Source: Prolixibacteraceae bacterium | GTDB lineage: Bacteria; Bacteroidota; Bacteroidia; Bacteroidales; Prolixibacteraceae | Assembly: GCA_023229575.1 (NCBI GenBank) | Contig: JALNYZ010000012.1 | Coordinates: 62,001-126,000 of the forward strand | Reading direction: 5' to 3' | DNA: 64,000 nucleotides | The notes under the pieces: generated by a model | The model's database searches: none | Seen by the model: the letters and a program-made list of their open reading frames with translations, nothing else | Told to the model about the DNA's origin: nothing | Shown: positions 26,970 through 36,680 of the stretch, piece by piece | Layout: every line of letters begins with the position of its first letter | Numbering within the stretch: the stretch's first letter is position 1 | Program-made: the position numbers and the translations under genes

Positions 26970-29189
26970 ATGAAAATTTCAACGAAATGCCACCAACGTA
27001 CAATATTATTTTTGATTTCACTTCTTATGTTAACGTTTCTGGCTCCGTCAACATCTTTTGCTGTTGTAAAAGATATAAGATCCGATTCCACAGTGTCATC
27101 ACCAATCACTTACGACGGAAAGTCATTGAAAATCAATGGTAAGCGTACGTTGCTCATATCCGGAGCTTTCCATTACCCGCGAAGTACGCCCGATATGTGG
27201 CCACAGATGCTTAAGGAGAGTAAATCAGCAGGTTTGAACTGCATTGAGACCTATGTGTTTTGGGAAGGGCACGAGAGACAGGAAGGTAAGTACGATTTTT
27301 CTGAACGATATAACTTACCGCTTTTTCTTGATTTGTGTCAGAAAAATGGCCTTTATGTCATCCTGCGTGTCGGTCCCTATATTTGTGCAGAATGGAACTA
27401 CGGGGGCTTACCCTGGTGGTTGGCGACCAAACCTGGTCTGGTTACCCGTACATGGAATAAACCGTACATGGATGCGATGGAAAGCTGGGTGATGGAGTTG
27501 GGAAGGCAAGTGGCCAATCGCCAGATCTCGAATGGTGGGCCCATTATCTTGGTACAAATGGAAAACGAATACAAAAATGTGGCAAAACGCTATGGAGAAG
27601 AAGGGCAGAAATATCTTGCATGGGCAGAACAGCTTGGGCATCGTGCCGGATTTAACGTTCCCATGATTATGTGTGAAGGGGCATCACCAAGTTCCATAGA
27701 AACCCTCAATGGAAATTCGGTTTGGAAACGCATCGAAGAACTGCACAAGCGGCGTCCGGACCAACCTGCAATCTGGACCGAAAATTGGGTGGCTTGGTAT
27801 GATATCTGGGGAGAAAAACATCATACAATGAATCTCCGCGTGGTGATCCCTGAGATCATTCGTTTCTTCGCTGCCGGCGGCGCTGGCATGAACTACTATA
27901 TGTGGCATGGCGGTACAAACTTTGGTCGTACAGCCATGTATTTGGGAACTACCAGCTATGATTATGATGCTGCTCTAGACGAATATGGTTTACCCACGCC
28001 GAATTTACAAAATCTAAAACTGATGCATACCTTCCTGCAGCACAATGCAGGCATAATTTTGGAAGGTTCCCGGAGTCCGGTGCAGTCGGTTAAACAAAAT
28101 GGCAAAGAGGTAGTTCAGGTCTGTAGCGTTAATCGTGCCGACAGTGTACTCGACTTCGTTTTCAATATGACTGACAGCCTAAAGACGGTGAATATGTATG
28201 GCGTTGATTTGTCACTTCAGCCAAAAGGAGTTGTTGCGATGGAGAAATCAGATGGATCATTCAAGGTTGCCTATCGTAGTTGGGATCAGCCGACCCTCCT
28301 ACCCAAAGTGAATCTTATAACGGCCAATGTGTGCCTAAGTTGGACGACGAGGTTGGATCCTTTACCTACGGGTGTTTCCGGAGCTGCAAAGTTCAAAGTG
28401 GTACAACTACCCCACAATATGCTGGCTGAAACCCGCGATGAGACCGATTATGGATGGTACCGCACTTCCGTGACCAGGGAGAAAGCTGGTTTGATAACAT
28501 TGGCAGCCCGGGTTTCTGATCGTTTATCGGTTTGGGTCAACGGAAAGTTCATTGGGACGGTGCCCGATCGATTACCTGAGAACCGTAAGCTCAGCGGTCC
28601 ATATCTGCCAGCTGACAATGATGCGAAGAAATTTGCGCTTCAGATTAAGGTGCCATTGGTGGCAGGCAAAAACGAATTGCTCCTGCTGGTAAGTACGCTG
28701 GGTATGATAAAGGGTGATTGGATGATCGATCTGCCCATGTCACAAACTCAGCAAGGATTACTCTCCCCGGTGTATCTTGATGGTCAGATCATCAATCAAC
28801 AGTGGAGTTTTGCTGCTGGTATGGTAGGCGAGCATAATCGTTGGTTTACTACCGGGGGAGCCAAAACAACAGACTGGAAACCCTATGTGAAACCAGCTCA
28901 ACTTTCATGGTTCCGAAGTTCTTTTACATTAACGCCCAAAGAGATTTCGGGTGACCCGTGGATGCTTGATGCTGAAGGACTTGGTAAGGGGATGATCTGG
29001 GTCAATGGCCGCAATATAGGAAGGTATTGGCAGGATGCAGGGCCACAACGCTATTATCATGTGCCTTCCGCATGGCTGAAGGCTGGCGCGAATGAGCTGG
29101 TTATTTTCGAAGAAAACAATGGAACTCCCCAACAAGTGAACTTAATCCGTCGTCATCTAACAATGGAACCTGCAATTATCAATAATTAA
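26970..29189 (+). CDS. GH35 beta-galactosidase
   Basis: A secreted beta-galactosidase of family GH35, 739 residues from the ATG at 26970. A longer frame from 26871 overlaps the previous gene and lacks a signal peptide, whereas MKISTKCHQRTILFLISLLM does look like one. The barrel starts with LLISGAFHYPRSTPDMWPQM. The acid/base is E200 in VQMENEYKN and the nucleophile is E271 in IWTENWVAWYDIWG. GGAGMNYYMWHGGTNFGRT is the usual late barrel block. Two C-terminal jelly-roll domains follow (VWVNGKFIGTVPDRL and GMIWVNGRNIGRYW). It removes terminal beta-galactose. Together with GH29, GH105 and the sus genes this points to pectic side chains or arabinogalactan. Confidence 0.95.
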   Translation: MKISTKCHQRTILFLISLLMLTFLAPSTSFAVVKDIRSDSTVSSPITYDGKSLKINGKRTLLISGAFHYPRSTPDMWPQMLKESKSAGLNCIETYVFWEGHERQEGKYDFSERYNLPLFLDLCQKNGLYVILRVGPYICAEWNYGGLPWWLATKPGLVTRTWNKPYMDAMESWVMELGRQVANRQISNGGPIILVQMENEYKNVAKRYGEEGQKYLAWAEQLGHRAGFNVPMIMCEGASPSSIETLNGNSVWKRIEELHKRRPDQPAIWTENWVAWYDIWGEKHHTMNLRVVIPEIIRFFAAGGAGMNYYMWHGGTNFGRTAMYLGTTSYDYDAALDEYGLPTPNLQNLKLMHTFLQHNAGIILEGSRSPVQSVKQNGKEVVQVCSVNRADSVLDFVFNMTDSLKTVNMYGVDLSLQPKGVVAMEKSDGSFKVAYRSWDQPTLLPKVNLITANVCLSWTTRLDPLPTGVSGAAKFKVVQLPHNMLAETRDETDYGWYRTSVTREKAGLITLAARVSDRLSVWVNGKFIGTVPDRLPENRKLSGPYLPADNDAKKFALQIKVPLVAGKNELLLLVSTLGMIKGDWMIDLPMSQTQQGLLSPVYLDGQIINQQWSFAAGMVGEHNRWFTTGGAKTTDWKPYVKPAQLSWFRSSFTLTPKEISGDPWMLDAEGLGKGMIWVNGRNIGRYWQDAGPQRYYHVPSAWLKAGANELVIFEENNGTPQQVNLIRRHLTMEPAIINN

Positions 29190-29197
29190 TCATTATC

Positions 29198-29875
29198 ATG
29201 AAAAAAATAATCTTGGTTTTGATGCTGGTTACTTTGGTGGGCAGCATGGCAATTGCGCAAGGCAATTTCAAAATCATACTTGCCAAAAATCTTAAAAGTT
29301 GCGATATTGGTAACCCTGCACTTACAGGGCATATCGACTGTACTGAAAAAATATGTGAAATATTAGCAGGTGGTTCCGACATCTGGGGAAAACGTGACGA
29401 GTTTCATTTCAGTTATAAAGAACTAAAGGGTGATTTCGATTTTAGTGTTCAGATTTTAAGTTTAAGTAAAGCAAATCAGTACACAAAAGCGGGAATCATG
29501 GCCAGGGCCGATTTGACAGACAATAGTCAACATGTCTATTATCAGATTTTTCCGGATAACACACCTCGAAATAAAAACAGTGGCGGATGTGAGTTTCAAT
29601 ACCGCCTCGAAAAAGGGGGCGAAATGAAAGCCATCTATCCCGATCCGGTAACGGCAGGTAATCAGTTCGATGTAACTTTCCCGAACACATGGATCCGGCT
29701 TAAACGACATGGGGATATTTTCGTGTCGTATATCAGTAATGACAACAAAAGTTGGAAACTTTATAGCACTTATCTACAAAAAATGCCAAAGCAATTATTC
29801 GTTGGCCTGGCAGTGACTTCACATAATAAATCAGCGTTGGCAAAAGCCGAATTTGGACAGATTCGGGTTAAATAG
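29198..29875 (+). CDS. Secreted DUF1349 (concanavalin-like) protein
   Basis: A small exported protein of 225 residues. The signal peptide ends at SMAIAQ. The remaining part is a DUF1349-type beta-sandwich: DEFHFSYKELKGDFDFSVQI, KAGIMARADLTDNSQHVYYQ, NTWIRLKRHGDIFVSYIS and FVGLAVTSHNKSALAKAEF. Members of this family occur as single domains or fused to glycoside hydrolases, and are thought to bind or modify carbohydrate. No catalytic residues can be named. It starts 8 bases after GH35 and its end is 47 bases from the broken enzyme copy, so it belongs to the same transcript. Confidence 0.85.
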   Translation: MKKIILVLMLVTLVGSMAIAQGNFKIILAKNLKSCDIGNPALTGHIDCTEKICEILAGGSDIWGKRDEFHFSYKELKGDFDFSVQILSLSKANQYTKAGIMARADLTDNSQHVYYQIFPDNTPRNKNSGGCEFQYRLEKGGEMKAIYPDPVTAGNQFDVTFPNTWIRLKRHGDIFVSYISNDNKSWKLYSTYLQKMPKQLFVGLAVTSHNKSALAKAEFGQIRVK

Positions 29876-29922
29876 CTCAAAATTATGGAATCAATATTAT
29901 ACATAAGAATGATACATTGCAC

Positions 29923-32003
29923 ATGAACTTTCGAAATATAACCGCAGTTTGTCTTTTCGCCAGCATTGTTGCAGGGATTGGTAATAATACGTATGGACAG
30001 GATTGGAGCAGCTATGAGGCGCGCAGGGACTGGCTTCTCAACCTGTCCTGGCCAGCGCCAAGTTCTCATAGGAAATTGGGCATGGCCTATAACTTGGCAA
30101 ATTTTTACAAGTACCCCAAGAGATCGCCCCAATCCAATGATGCTGTTATCAAGACAGTTGGCATACTTCATGGTTTAACGCCCGATATGACAGACCCTCT
30201 TTTCTTCCCTTTGGGTGTTGTCCGCGCAATTTATCAGTTCGGCGACCGTTTCACCTCCACGCAGTTGAATGGTATAGCTGAGGATGCCCAGACGATGACC
30301 AGCTGGTATGGAGGGGGCACAGAGAATCATAATCTGATGCTTCTTTCCAATGGCTATTTGTTCGCGCAGAAATTTCCAACGGGCATGTGGTATCCTAAAA
30401 ACACAAACAGCCCCAGGGTGAGTTCCGCCAGGTTGATGGCGGATGTCAAAGAGAAATTGCGTGTTGAAGGACAGAAGCGTTACGACCATTCATTCGGGGA
30501 AGCCTCATCACCCAATTACATTCTGTGTCATCTGATACCCTTGCAGCATCTTTACGAGTTTGCAGAAGATAAGGAGGTGAAAAATATTGCTGAGGCCATG
30601 ATCCTTCAAATGATGTCTCACTTATCCGTTAATGTTTACCGTGGCTATATCCTCGATCCTTACCCGCGCTTCTACAACTCTCTTTACACCAACGGGGGAA
30701 CAGGTCCCGGGCGTGATGATGGAATGAAAAATAACACAATGGTGCTGAATTGGCTTTATTGGAACCAATGTAAGCCTACGGGTTCGCGTATGCTCCAATC
30801 AGGGGACAATACCTACCTGGTTTACGCCGCGCTTTCCGCTTATCGTCCACCCATAGCGCTGGAGCGTATCGCTAACCTTAGCAGCGACAATCCTGACAAA
30901 GCGCACTGGGTCAGGACCTCAGAGCCAAACCTTAAAGGAAGATCCACTTATGCGATATTTAATGTTGCGTTCCGCAGTGTTTGGCGCGATAAGGAATTCG
31001 CCATTGGCTCATCTACCGGATACCTTGTTCCTACCGATTTCTATTTACAGGACGGGAGCAAGCTGGGAATTGCCTACCGTTCGGACGACCGGTTGCAGTA
31101 CCTCCAGGCAGGACACCCCTACTGGTTGGCCGATGAGCCTGAAACACCATCCAATTTCGCGTGGTGGTAGGCACCTCAATCGCCGTTCATGCAGGTGGCC
31201 CACCACAAGAACACTGCTATCGTGATGTTCAACATTACCGACACCGACCCCTGGCCGAATTCTGCCCCTGATCGCCCGGACTTTTTCTACACGTCAGGTA
31301 GGACAATCCGCCGCAGCAACCATGCCAGCAACCTTCGCAAGGAGTGTGGGATCCGGTACCCTGCAACAATGGATCAGGCAAACGAGGTGGTTAACCCTGA
31401 TGGTACGAAATGGCTCTTTCTTAATGAGGGCAACACTTACATCGGGATACGTTCCCTGACAACTGCTAATGTGCAAGCAGATGATGCCAACGTTTGGAAA
31501 GCGTTTTATGCCACTGCAGTACTTCATGGCGGGCGTTCCCAAACCGGTTTTGTGGTTGAGATAGGCACCAGCACGAGAAGTGGTGGCAAGTTTGCCTCTT
31601 TCGATGCGTTCAAGGCAAACCTGTCGGCCCGGAATCCAACGGTTGCCTGGGGATCGGGCTCTACTCCTTCATTACAAGTAGAATATACCAACTCAGATAA
31701 CATAACACTCAAAACAGAGTATGATACCAACCTGGCAACTGACGCCGAAGGGAAGGTTAGGATGATACCCAATGTTTGGGTAAATGGTGTAGCTAATATT
31801 TCAGATCCCTGGCCTGACATTGATGCACGGCTTGATGAAACGCACCCCTTGGTAACGATGGTTAACAAGGTACTGACGATAACCGATCCCGTAACCGGCG
31901 AAGAAGCGAAGATCGATTGGAGCGGCAACTTGCCAATCATTTCTCAGCCAGTGTCCACTAATGCTTCGCTTTAAACCATTGATAGCAAGGCAATAAAATT
32001 TTA
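29923..32003 (+). pseudogene. Second copy of the unclassified enzyme, interrupted by TAG and lacking the T9SS domain
   Basis: This is a paralogue of 24605-26914. It aligns codon for codon from the ATG at 29923, including the signal peptide, GGGTENHNLM and YNSLYTNGGTGPG. Codon 416 is TAG (31168-31170), where the intact copy has CAG (25850-25852). The frame then continues open to a TAA at codon 684 (31972-31974), where the intact copy has AAA, so no indel occurred in 684 codons. Homology stops about seven codons later, exactly where the sorting domain of the other copy begins. It may make a 415-residue N-terminal product, and the rest could start at ATG 31189, but a recent nonsense mutation is the simplest reading. 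Confidence 0.85.
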
Positions 32004-32105
32004 AAGGCTTAGAAAAACATTGAATATCTAACAGATACAAGCGAAACGATGATTCAATTTGCAATGATCAAATTAATGCTTAATAGAATTTTAAAACTCA
32101 AAAAG

Positions 32106-33683
32106 ATGATAACTAACGAAAGAATTCAAAAATTTCCGAACGGGATCAAAAGAACCCTGTTTTTCTTAAAGAAATTGCGAGTACCGGGCAAAATTGTTTT
32201 CCTGCTTATTTCTTTATTTGCAACCATTTGGTTCCTGATCAGGGTAATTCCAAAACCTTCAAGGGCTACTTACCCTTGTATGCAGGTGGCGGCGCCGATG
32301 ATGTCGGGTTTTGTGATCTGGATACTGACCCTGTCGGGAGCTGCTTTTGCATTCAAAAAGGCTAAGAACAAATTGTTTGAAGCCAAATATCTGGCCGCAG
32401 GACTATTTCTGGTTATTGGAATGGCAACCGCCGCTATTTTTTCATTTCAATCCCCGAAAGAAGTCAGTGCCGCTGATCTGAAAATCTGGTACAAACCTAA
32501 TGTACCCCTTGGTGTGGCTAAAGGAATGTTTCCGGGCAGGGTGGCCTGGGGGCACAACCCTAAAATTGCAAGTTGGGATGAAAAGAACGGATTTTGGTGG
32601 GAAGACCGTTTCAACAACCAGGAAGAAACAGATAAACTTTTTTCACAAACCCTGCTCAGTTTGACCAATGTCAGAAATGAAAAAAAATCATGGGATGTCC
32701 TGTTCCGTTTTTTCAACAAAACCAAAAAGAATAGCGGTACAGGTTACAAACAGGGGGAAAAGGTAGCGATCAAAATCAACCAGAACAATACCAGTTCCCA
32801 CGAGAGCAGCGGAGAAATCAATGCCAATCCGGCAATGATATTGTCACTTATGAGAAGTTTGGTGAACAAAGCCGGAATCGCGGAGGAAAATATTACTGTG
32901 GCGGACCCAAGCAGGTTTATCACTAACAACATTTATGACAAATGCTACGCGGTATATCCGAAAGTTCATTACATCGACCATATAGGGGGCGACGGACGGG
33001 AGCAATCGACTTTTGTGGAAAACGGTTTTGTTTACTCACAGGATTTTAAGGGAATGGTCCATGGACTTGCGACTTGTTTTGTTGAGGCCGATTATGTAAT
33101 TAATCTGGCAATCATGAAAGGGCATGTAGCCCAAGGTGTTACACTATGTGCAAAGAATTTTTTCGGATGCACCAGCATTGAAACCGACTGGCATAAGAAT
33201 TCGCATGGAAGTGGCTTTAGTCAAAGTAAGGCAGGCAAGCCTCAATACTCGGTTTATCCTGATTTCATCGGGCACAAAGACCTGGGCGGGAAGACAGTGC
33301 TTTATCTGATCGACGGGGTTTACAGCAACAAGGGCTTAGGCGGACTTCCCAAATCAAAATGGACAATCCCTCCCTTCAACAATGAGTGGATGGGTAGTTT
33401 GTTTGCCTCACAGGATCCTGTTGCCATTGAATCGGTTGTACTCGACTTTGCCCTTGCGGCATGGCCCGATGCACCCGATATGATGTACAGCGACTATGCC
33501 ATGGAAGAGATGGCCCTGGCCAACAACCCACCTTCAGGCGCGGTTTACGACCCGGAAAGGGATGGCACCCCTCTTGCCAGTCTTGGAACTGCAGAGCACT
33601 GGAACAACCCAACTGACAAAAAGTATAGCCGAAACTTACATAAAGGCAATGGTATAGAATTGATTTATAAAAGGGAGGACTAA
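32106..33683 (+). CDS. Membrane-anchored DUF362 protein
   Basis: A 525-residue protein from the ATG at 32106 (upstream in-frame ATGs exist from 32049). The N-terminal 130 residues hold three hydrophobic segments: about 30-48 (VFLLISLFATIWFLI), 65-83 (GFVIWILTLSGAAFAF) and 97-115 (LAAGLFLVIGMATAAIFSF). The remaining part is a DUF362 domain: GEKVAIKINQNN, HGLATCFVEADYVINLAIMK, GVTLCAKNFFGCTS and ASQDPVAIESVVLDF. DUF362 proteins are poorly characterised; some carry ferredoxin-type clusters, but no CxxCxxC motif is visible here. The large domain is predicted outside the membrane. Its role in this glycan locus is unknown. It sits 12 bases before the GH29 gene. Confidence 0.75.
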   Translation: MITNERIQKFPNGIKRTLFFLKKLRVPGKIVFLLISLFATIWFLIRVIPKPSRATYPCMQVAAPMMSGFVIWILTLSGAAFAFKKAKNKLFEAKYLAAGLFLVIGMATAAIFSFQSPKEVSAADLKIWYKPNVPLGVAKGMFPGRVAWGHNPKIASWDEKNGFWWEDRFNNQEETDKLFSQTLLSLTNVRNEKKSWDVLFRFFNKTKKNSGTGYKQGEKVAIKINQNNTSSHESSGEINANPAMILSLMRSLVNKAGIAEENITVADPSRFITNNIYDKCYAVYPKVHYIDHIGGDGREQSTFVENGFVYSQDFKGMVHGLATCFVEADYVINLAIMKGHVAQGVTLCAKNFFGCTSIETDWHKNSHGSGFSQSKAGKPQYSVYPDFIGHKDLGGKTVLYLIDGVYSNKGLGGLPKSKWTIPPFNNEWMGSLFASQDPVAIESVVLDFALAAWPDAPDMMYSDYAMEEMALANNPPSGAVYDPERDGTPLASLGTAEHWNNPTDKKYSRNLHKGNGIELIYKRED

Positions 33684-33695
33684 ATATTACTTAAT

Positions 33696-35105
33696 ATGAA
33701 ATTGAAAACTACCAAATTTGTTTTTACTCTTATCATCTTGATGGTTCCATTCAACTTGATCAAAGCTCAAAGCTACCAGCCCACCTGGGAATCTATCGAT
33801 AGCCGTCCTGTTCCGGCATGGTTCGAGGATGCCAAATTCGGAATATTTATCCATTGGGGGTTGTTTTCCGTTCCCGCTTACAGTCCGACCAAACGTGATA
33901 AAGTTGGTGTTTACGAGCAATATGCCGAATGGTATTGGAGCCGATTGGTGAAACCATCCAAAACCCAGCAGTACTTTATTGATTATCAGAATCGTGTATA
34001 TGGCAAAGATTTCAAATACCAGGATTTTGCCAACCTTTTCAGAGCTGAAATGTTTGACCCTGATGCCTGGGCAGAACGCTTCAAAGAGGCAGGCGCCAAA
34101 TACATCGTCCTGACATCCAAGCACCACGAAGGTTTTACCCTTTGGCCGAGCGAACAGAGCTGGAACTGGAATTCTATGGATATCGGTCCTCACCGGGATT
34201 TATGCGGTGACCTTTCCAAATCGGTGAAAGAGAAAGGACTGCACATGGGATTTTACTATTCGCTTTACGAGTGGTTTAACCCCTTGTACAAAGCCAATTT
34301 GGCAAAATATGTGGACGAACACATGATTCCGCAAATGAAGGACCTGGTCACCCGCTATCAGCCTGATGTGTTTTGGACTGACGGAGAATGGGATCACCCG
34401 AGCGAGGACTGGAAAAGCACGCAGTTCCTGGCCTGGCTATACAATGACTCCCCGGTAAAAAATTCAGTTGTGGTGAACGACCGCTGGGGAAAAGAGACCC
34501 GCAGCAAACACGGCGGATTCTACACTACCGAATATGATTTGGTACACGAGGGGAATGCCAATGACACCAAATTTGAACATCCATGGGAAGAGTGCCGTGG
34601 TATAGCAGGATCATTTGGGTACAACCGCAATGAAGTACTGGAAGATTACTCAACTTCTGAAGAACTGGTGCACATCCTGATCAACAAGGTAGCCCGTGGC
34701 GGAAACCTGCTACTCAACATTGGTCCAACCGCAGATGGCCGTATTCCTGAAATTATGCAACAACGACTTGCCGATATTGGAGATTGGCTGAAAGTCAATG
34801 GCGAAGCAATTTATGAGACAAGAAAATGGGAGAAAGCACCAGTGGTATCACCTGAAACAACAGTGTACTTTACAAAAAAAAGGAGCGAATTGTATGTGAT
34901 CGTAACCAAATGGCAGGATAGTCCAATCGTAGTAAAAGGGATCGGCAAAACAGAATCAGTAACGATGCTTGGCTTCAATGGGAAAGTGAAATACTCAGTT
35001 TCAGCAAACAGTATAACGATTACTCCGCCTGCAATTACTCCTGCAACAAATCCATGCAATTATGCCTGGGTGTTCAAGATAAAGGATGTAATTTCATCAC
35101 ATTGA
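33696..35105 (+). CDS. GH29 alpha-L-fucosidase
   Basis: A secreted alpha-L-fucosidase of family GH29, 469 residues, close to the usual family length. The signal peptide ends at LIKAQ. Family blocks are WFEDAKFGIFIHWGLFSVPA, YIVLTSKHHEGFTLWPS and LHMGFYYSLYEWFNPLY. The nucleophile is D229 in QPDVFWTDGEWDHPS. GGNLLLNIGPTADGRIPE marks the end of the barrel, and a small C-terminal beta domain follows. It releases terminal alpha-L-fucose, and in plant glycans this would fit xyloglucan, rhamnogalacturonan-II or arabinogalactan side chains. It lies 12 bases after the DUF362 gene and 36 before GH105. Confidence 0.95.
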   Translation: MKLKTTKFVFTLIILMVPFNLIKAQSYQPTWESIDSRPVPAWFEDAKFGIFIHWGLFSVPAYSPTKRDKVGVYEQYAEWYWSRLVKPSKTQQYFIDYQNRVYGKDFKYQDFANLFRAEMFDPDAWAERFKEAGAKYIVLTSKHHEGFTLWPSEQSWNWNSMDIGPHRDLCGDLSKSVKEKGLHMGFYYSLYEWFNPLYKANLAKYVDEHMIPQMKDLVTRYQPDVFWTDGEWDHPSEDWKSTQFLAWLYNDSPVKNSVVVNDRWGKETRSKHGGFYTTEYDLVHEGNANDTKFEHPWEECRGIAGSFGYNRNEVLEDYSTSEELVHILINKVARGGNLLLNIGPTADGRIPEIMQQRLADIGDWLKVNGEAIYETRKWEKAPVVSPETTVYFTKKRSELYVIVTKWQDSPIVVKGIGKTESVTMLGFNGKVKYSVSANSITITPPAITPATNPCNYAWVFKIKDVISSH

Positions 35106-35141
35106 ACGTAATTTAATATGTAAATAATTTTAAAGAATAAT

Positions 35142-36275
35142 ATGAAAATAACAACTTCAATTTTCTCCTTTATCCTTTTACTAAATGTCTTGACGACTAA
35201 TGCCCAACACCAAAATTACGATCTGAAACACTGGCCGAAAGGAAAATCACCGTTGGAAATTGGGACACGTATTGCTGAAAAGTTTCTGAATACCCCTCAT
35301 TCCAGATATGGGAATACCCATCCGGATACTCCTCCAACGCAGATCACTTATCCGGATGTTTGTACCTGGTTGGGCGGCATGTGGTTTGCTGAGGTCTCTA
35401 AAAATAAAAAATTGTTCAACCGATATGAAGGTCGGTTTGCTCCGCTTTTCGACAAGGAAGCAAACCTTCTGCCGAAACCTAATCATGTTGATAACAATGT
35501 TTTTGGATCGGTTCCACTCGAACTTTACATGAAAACCAAACAGCAGAAATATCTTGATCTTGGACTGAAATATGCTGATAATCAATGGACTTTGCCTATT
35601 GGAGCAAAGCCTGAAGAAAAGAAACTAGCCGATCAGGGCTATTCCTGGCAAACCCGCATCTGGATTGACGATATGTTTATGATCACGGCAGTGCAGGCAC
35701 AAGCATACAGGGCAACAGGCGAAAAGAAATATATTGATCGTGCCGCCAAAGAGATGGTGCTTTATCTCGACACCATCCAACTGGGAAACGGTTTGTTCTA
35801 CCATTCACCGGAAGCCCATTATAGCTGGGGGAGAGGCAATGGATGGATGGCCGTAGGAATGGCCGAAATCCTTCGAATCCTGCCGAAAGACAATCCAAAT
35901 CGTACCCGAATCATGGAAGGATACCACAAAATGATGGCTGTGTTATTAATGTATCAGGAAAATGATGGTATGTGGCGACAAATTATTGACGATCCGGATG
36001 CATGGAAGGAAACTTCAGGAACTGCGATGTTTACTTATGCTATAATCACAGGTGTAAAGAACGGCTGGCTTGATAAGAAAGCGTACGGAGTAGCTGCACG
36101 CAAAGGTTGGCTGGCCCTGGTTTCATACATCAATACAGACGATGAACTAACAGAAGTTTGCGAAGGAACAAACATTAAAAATGATCGCAACCATTACATG
36201 CAAAGAAAACGCATTGTTGGGGATCTTCATGGACAGGCTCCTCTGCTTTGGTGTGCTACTGCTTTAATAAGGTAA
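35142..36275 (+). CDS. GH105/GH88-type unsaturated glucuronyl/galacturonyl hydrolase
   Basis: A secreted (alpha/alpha)6-barrel hydrolase of 377 residues. The signal peptide ends at TNAQ. Typical blocks are RIWIDDMFMITAVQAQAY (D176/D177, one of which is the catalytic Asp), HSPEAHYSWGRGNGWMAVGM, MWRQIIDDPDAWKETSGTAM and VGDLHGQAPLLWCATALI. These enzymes hydrate the 4,5-unsaturated uronate end left by polysaccharide lyases. The locus therefore must contain or receive lyase products, which supports a lyase role for the unclassified enzyme at 24605. This is the last intact gene of the + strand block; degenerate sequence follows. Confidence 0.92.
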   Translation: MKITTSIFSFILLLNVLTTNAQHQNYDLKHWPKGKSPLEIGTRIAEKFLNTPHSRYGNTHPDTPPTQITYPDVCTWLGGMWFAEVSKNKKLFNRYEGRFAPLFDKEANLLPKPNHVDNNVFGSVPLELYMKTKQQKYLDLGLKYADNQWTLPIGAKPEEKKLADQGYSWQTRIWIDDMFMITAVQAQAYRATGEKKYIDRAAKEMVLYLDTIQLGNGLFYHSPEAHYSWGRGNGWMAVGMAEILRILPKDNPNRTRIMEGYHKMMAVLLMYQENDGMWRQIIDDPDAWKETSGTAMFTYAIITGVKNGWLDKKAYGVAARKGWLALVSYINTDDELTEVCEGTNIKNDRNHYMQRKRIVGDLHGQAPLLWCATALIR

Positions 36276-36340
36276 GATTTAAATAGACTTTTCAGAATTA
36301 GCAGCAGGAATAAAATCATGTCTGCAAATCCAAATGATAG

Positions 36341-36369
36341 CGCAAATAACTTGGTCAACCTTATAAAAC
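36341..36369 (+). repeat. 29-base repeat unit (copy 2)
   Basis: CGCAAATAA, two variable bases, then TGGTCAACCTTATAAAAC, matching 26906-26934 at 27 of 29 positions. In copy 1 this is the 3-prime end and immediate flank of the T9SS enzyme gene, so copy 2 is probably the displaced tail of a duplicate. Confidence 0.75.
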
Positions 36370-36554
36370 TTAGAAGAAACTGTTTAAATCTCAAATAAAA
36401 TTATGAGATTATAAAAATTTCGATTAAATATTGGATTATTCTAAGCTTATTGATTGCGAACCACTAATGTAACACCCGGGAAGGACTATTTCAAAGTTAC
36501 CTGTACCGATGGATCGAATAACATTACAATGACCATTCTGGAAATTAGTATTAA

Positions 36555-36641
36555 TTGATCAGCAAACACCCGAGTGATGTTGCTTTTGTTGGTATTGGCG
36601 AAAACAGCCATTTGGCGTTCAACGATTCTCTTGCCGCATAG
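36555..36641 (+). pseudogene. Relic of a NagB-type glucosamine-6-phosphate deaminase
   Basis: About 28 codons before a TAG stop at 36639-36641 read LISKHPSDVAFVGIGENS then HLAFND. The block GIGENGHLAFND is diagnostic of the NagB/6-phosphogluconolactonase superfamily. Nothing else of the gene (usually 250 or more residues) remains on either side, so this is a fossil fragment. Confidence 0.6.
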
Positions 36642-36649
36642 CTTATAAA

Positions 36650-36680
36650 TAGAAAAAGGCCCCTTTCGGAGCCTCTTCTA
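36650..36680 (-). terminator. Rho-independent terminator of the Gfo/Idh/MocA gene
   Basis: Read on the - strand: AGGCTCC, loop GAAA, GGGGCCT (stem at 36657-36674, with one T-G wobble), followed by TTTTTCT. It starts a few bases after the stop codon of the gene at 36683. Confidence 0.8.

Noticed and set aside
31168..31170. TAG in the second enzyme copy as a recoded or readthrough codon
   Set aside because: Other genes in the window end with TAG normally (for example at 39714-39716), no recoding structure is evident, and the aligned copy has plain CAG. Nonsense mutation is simpler.
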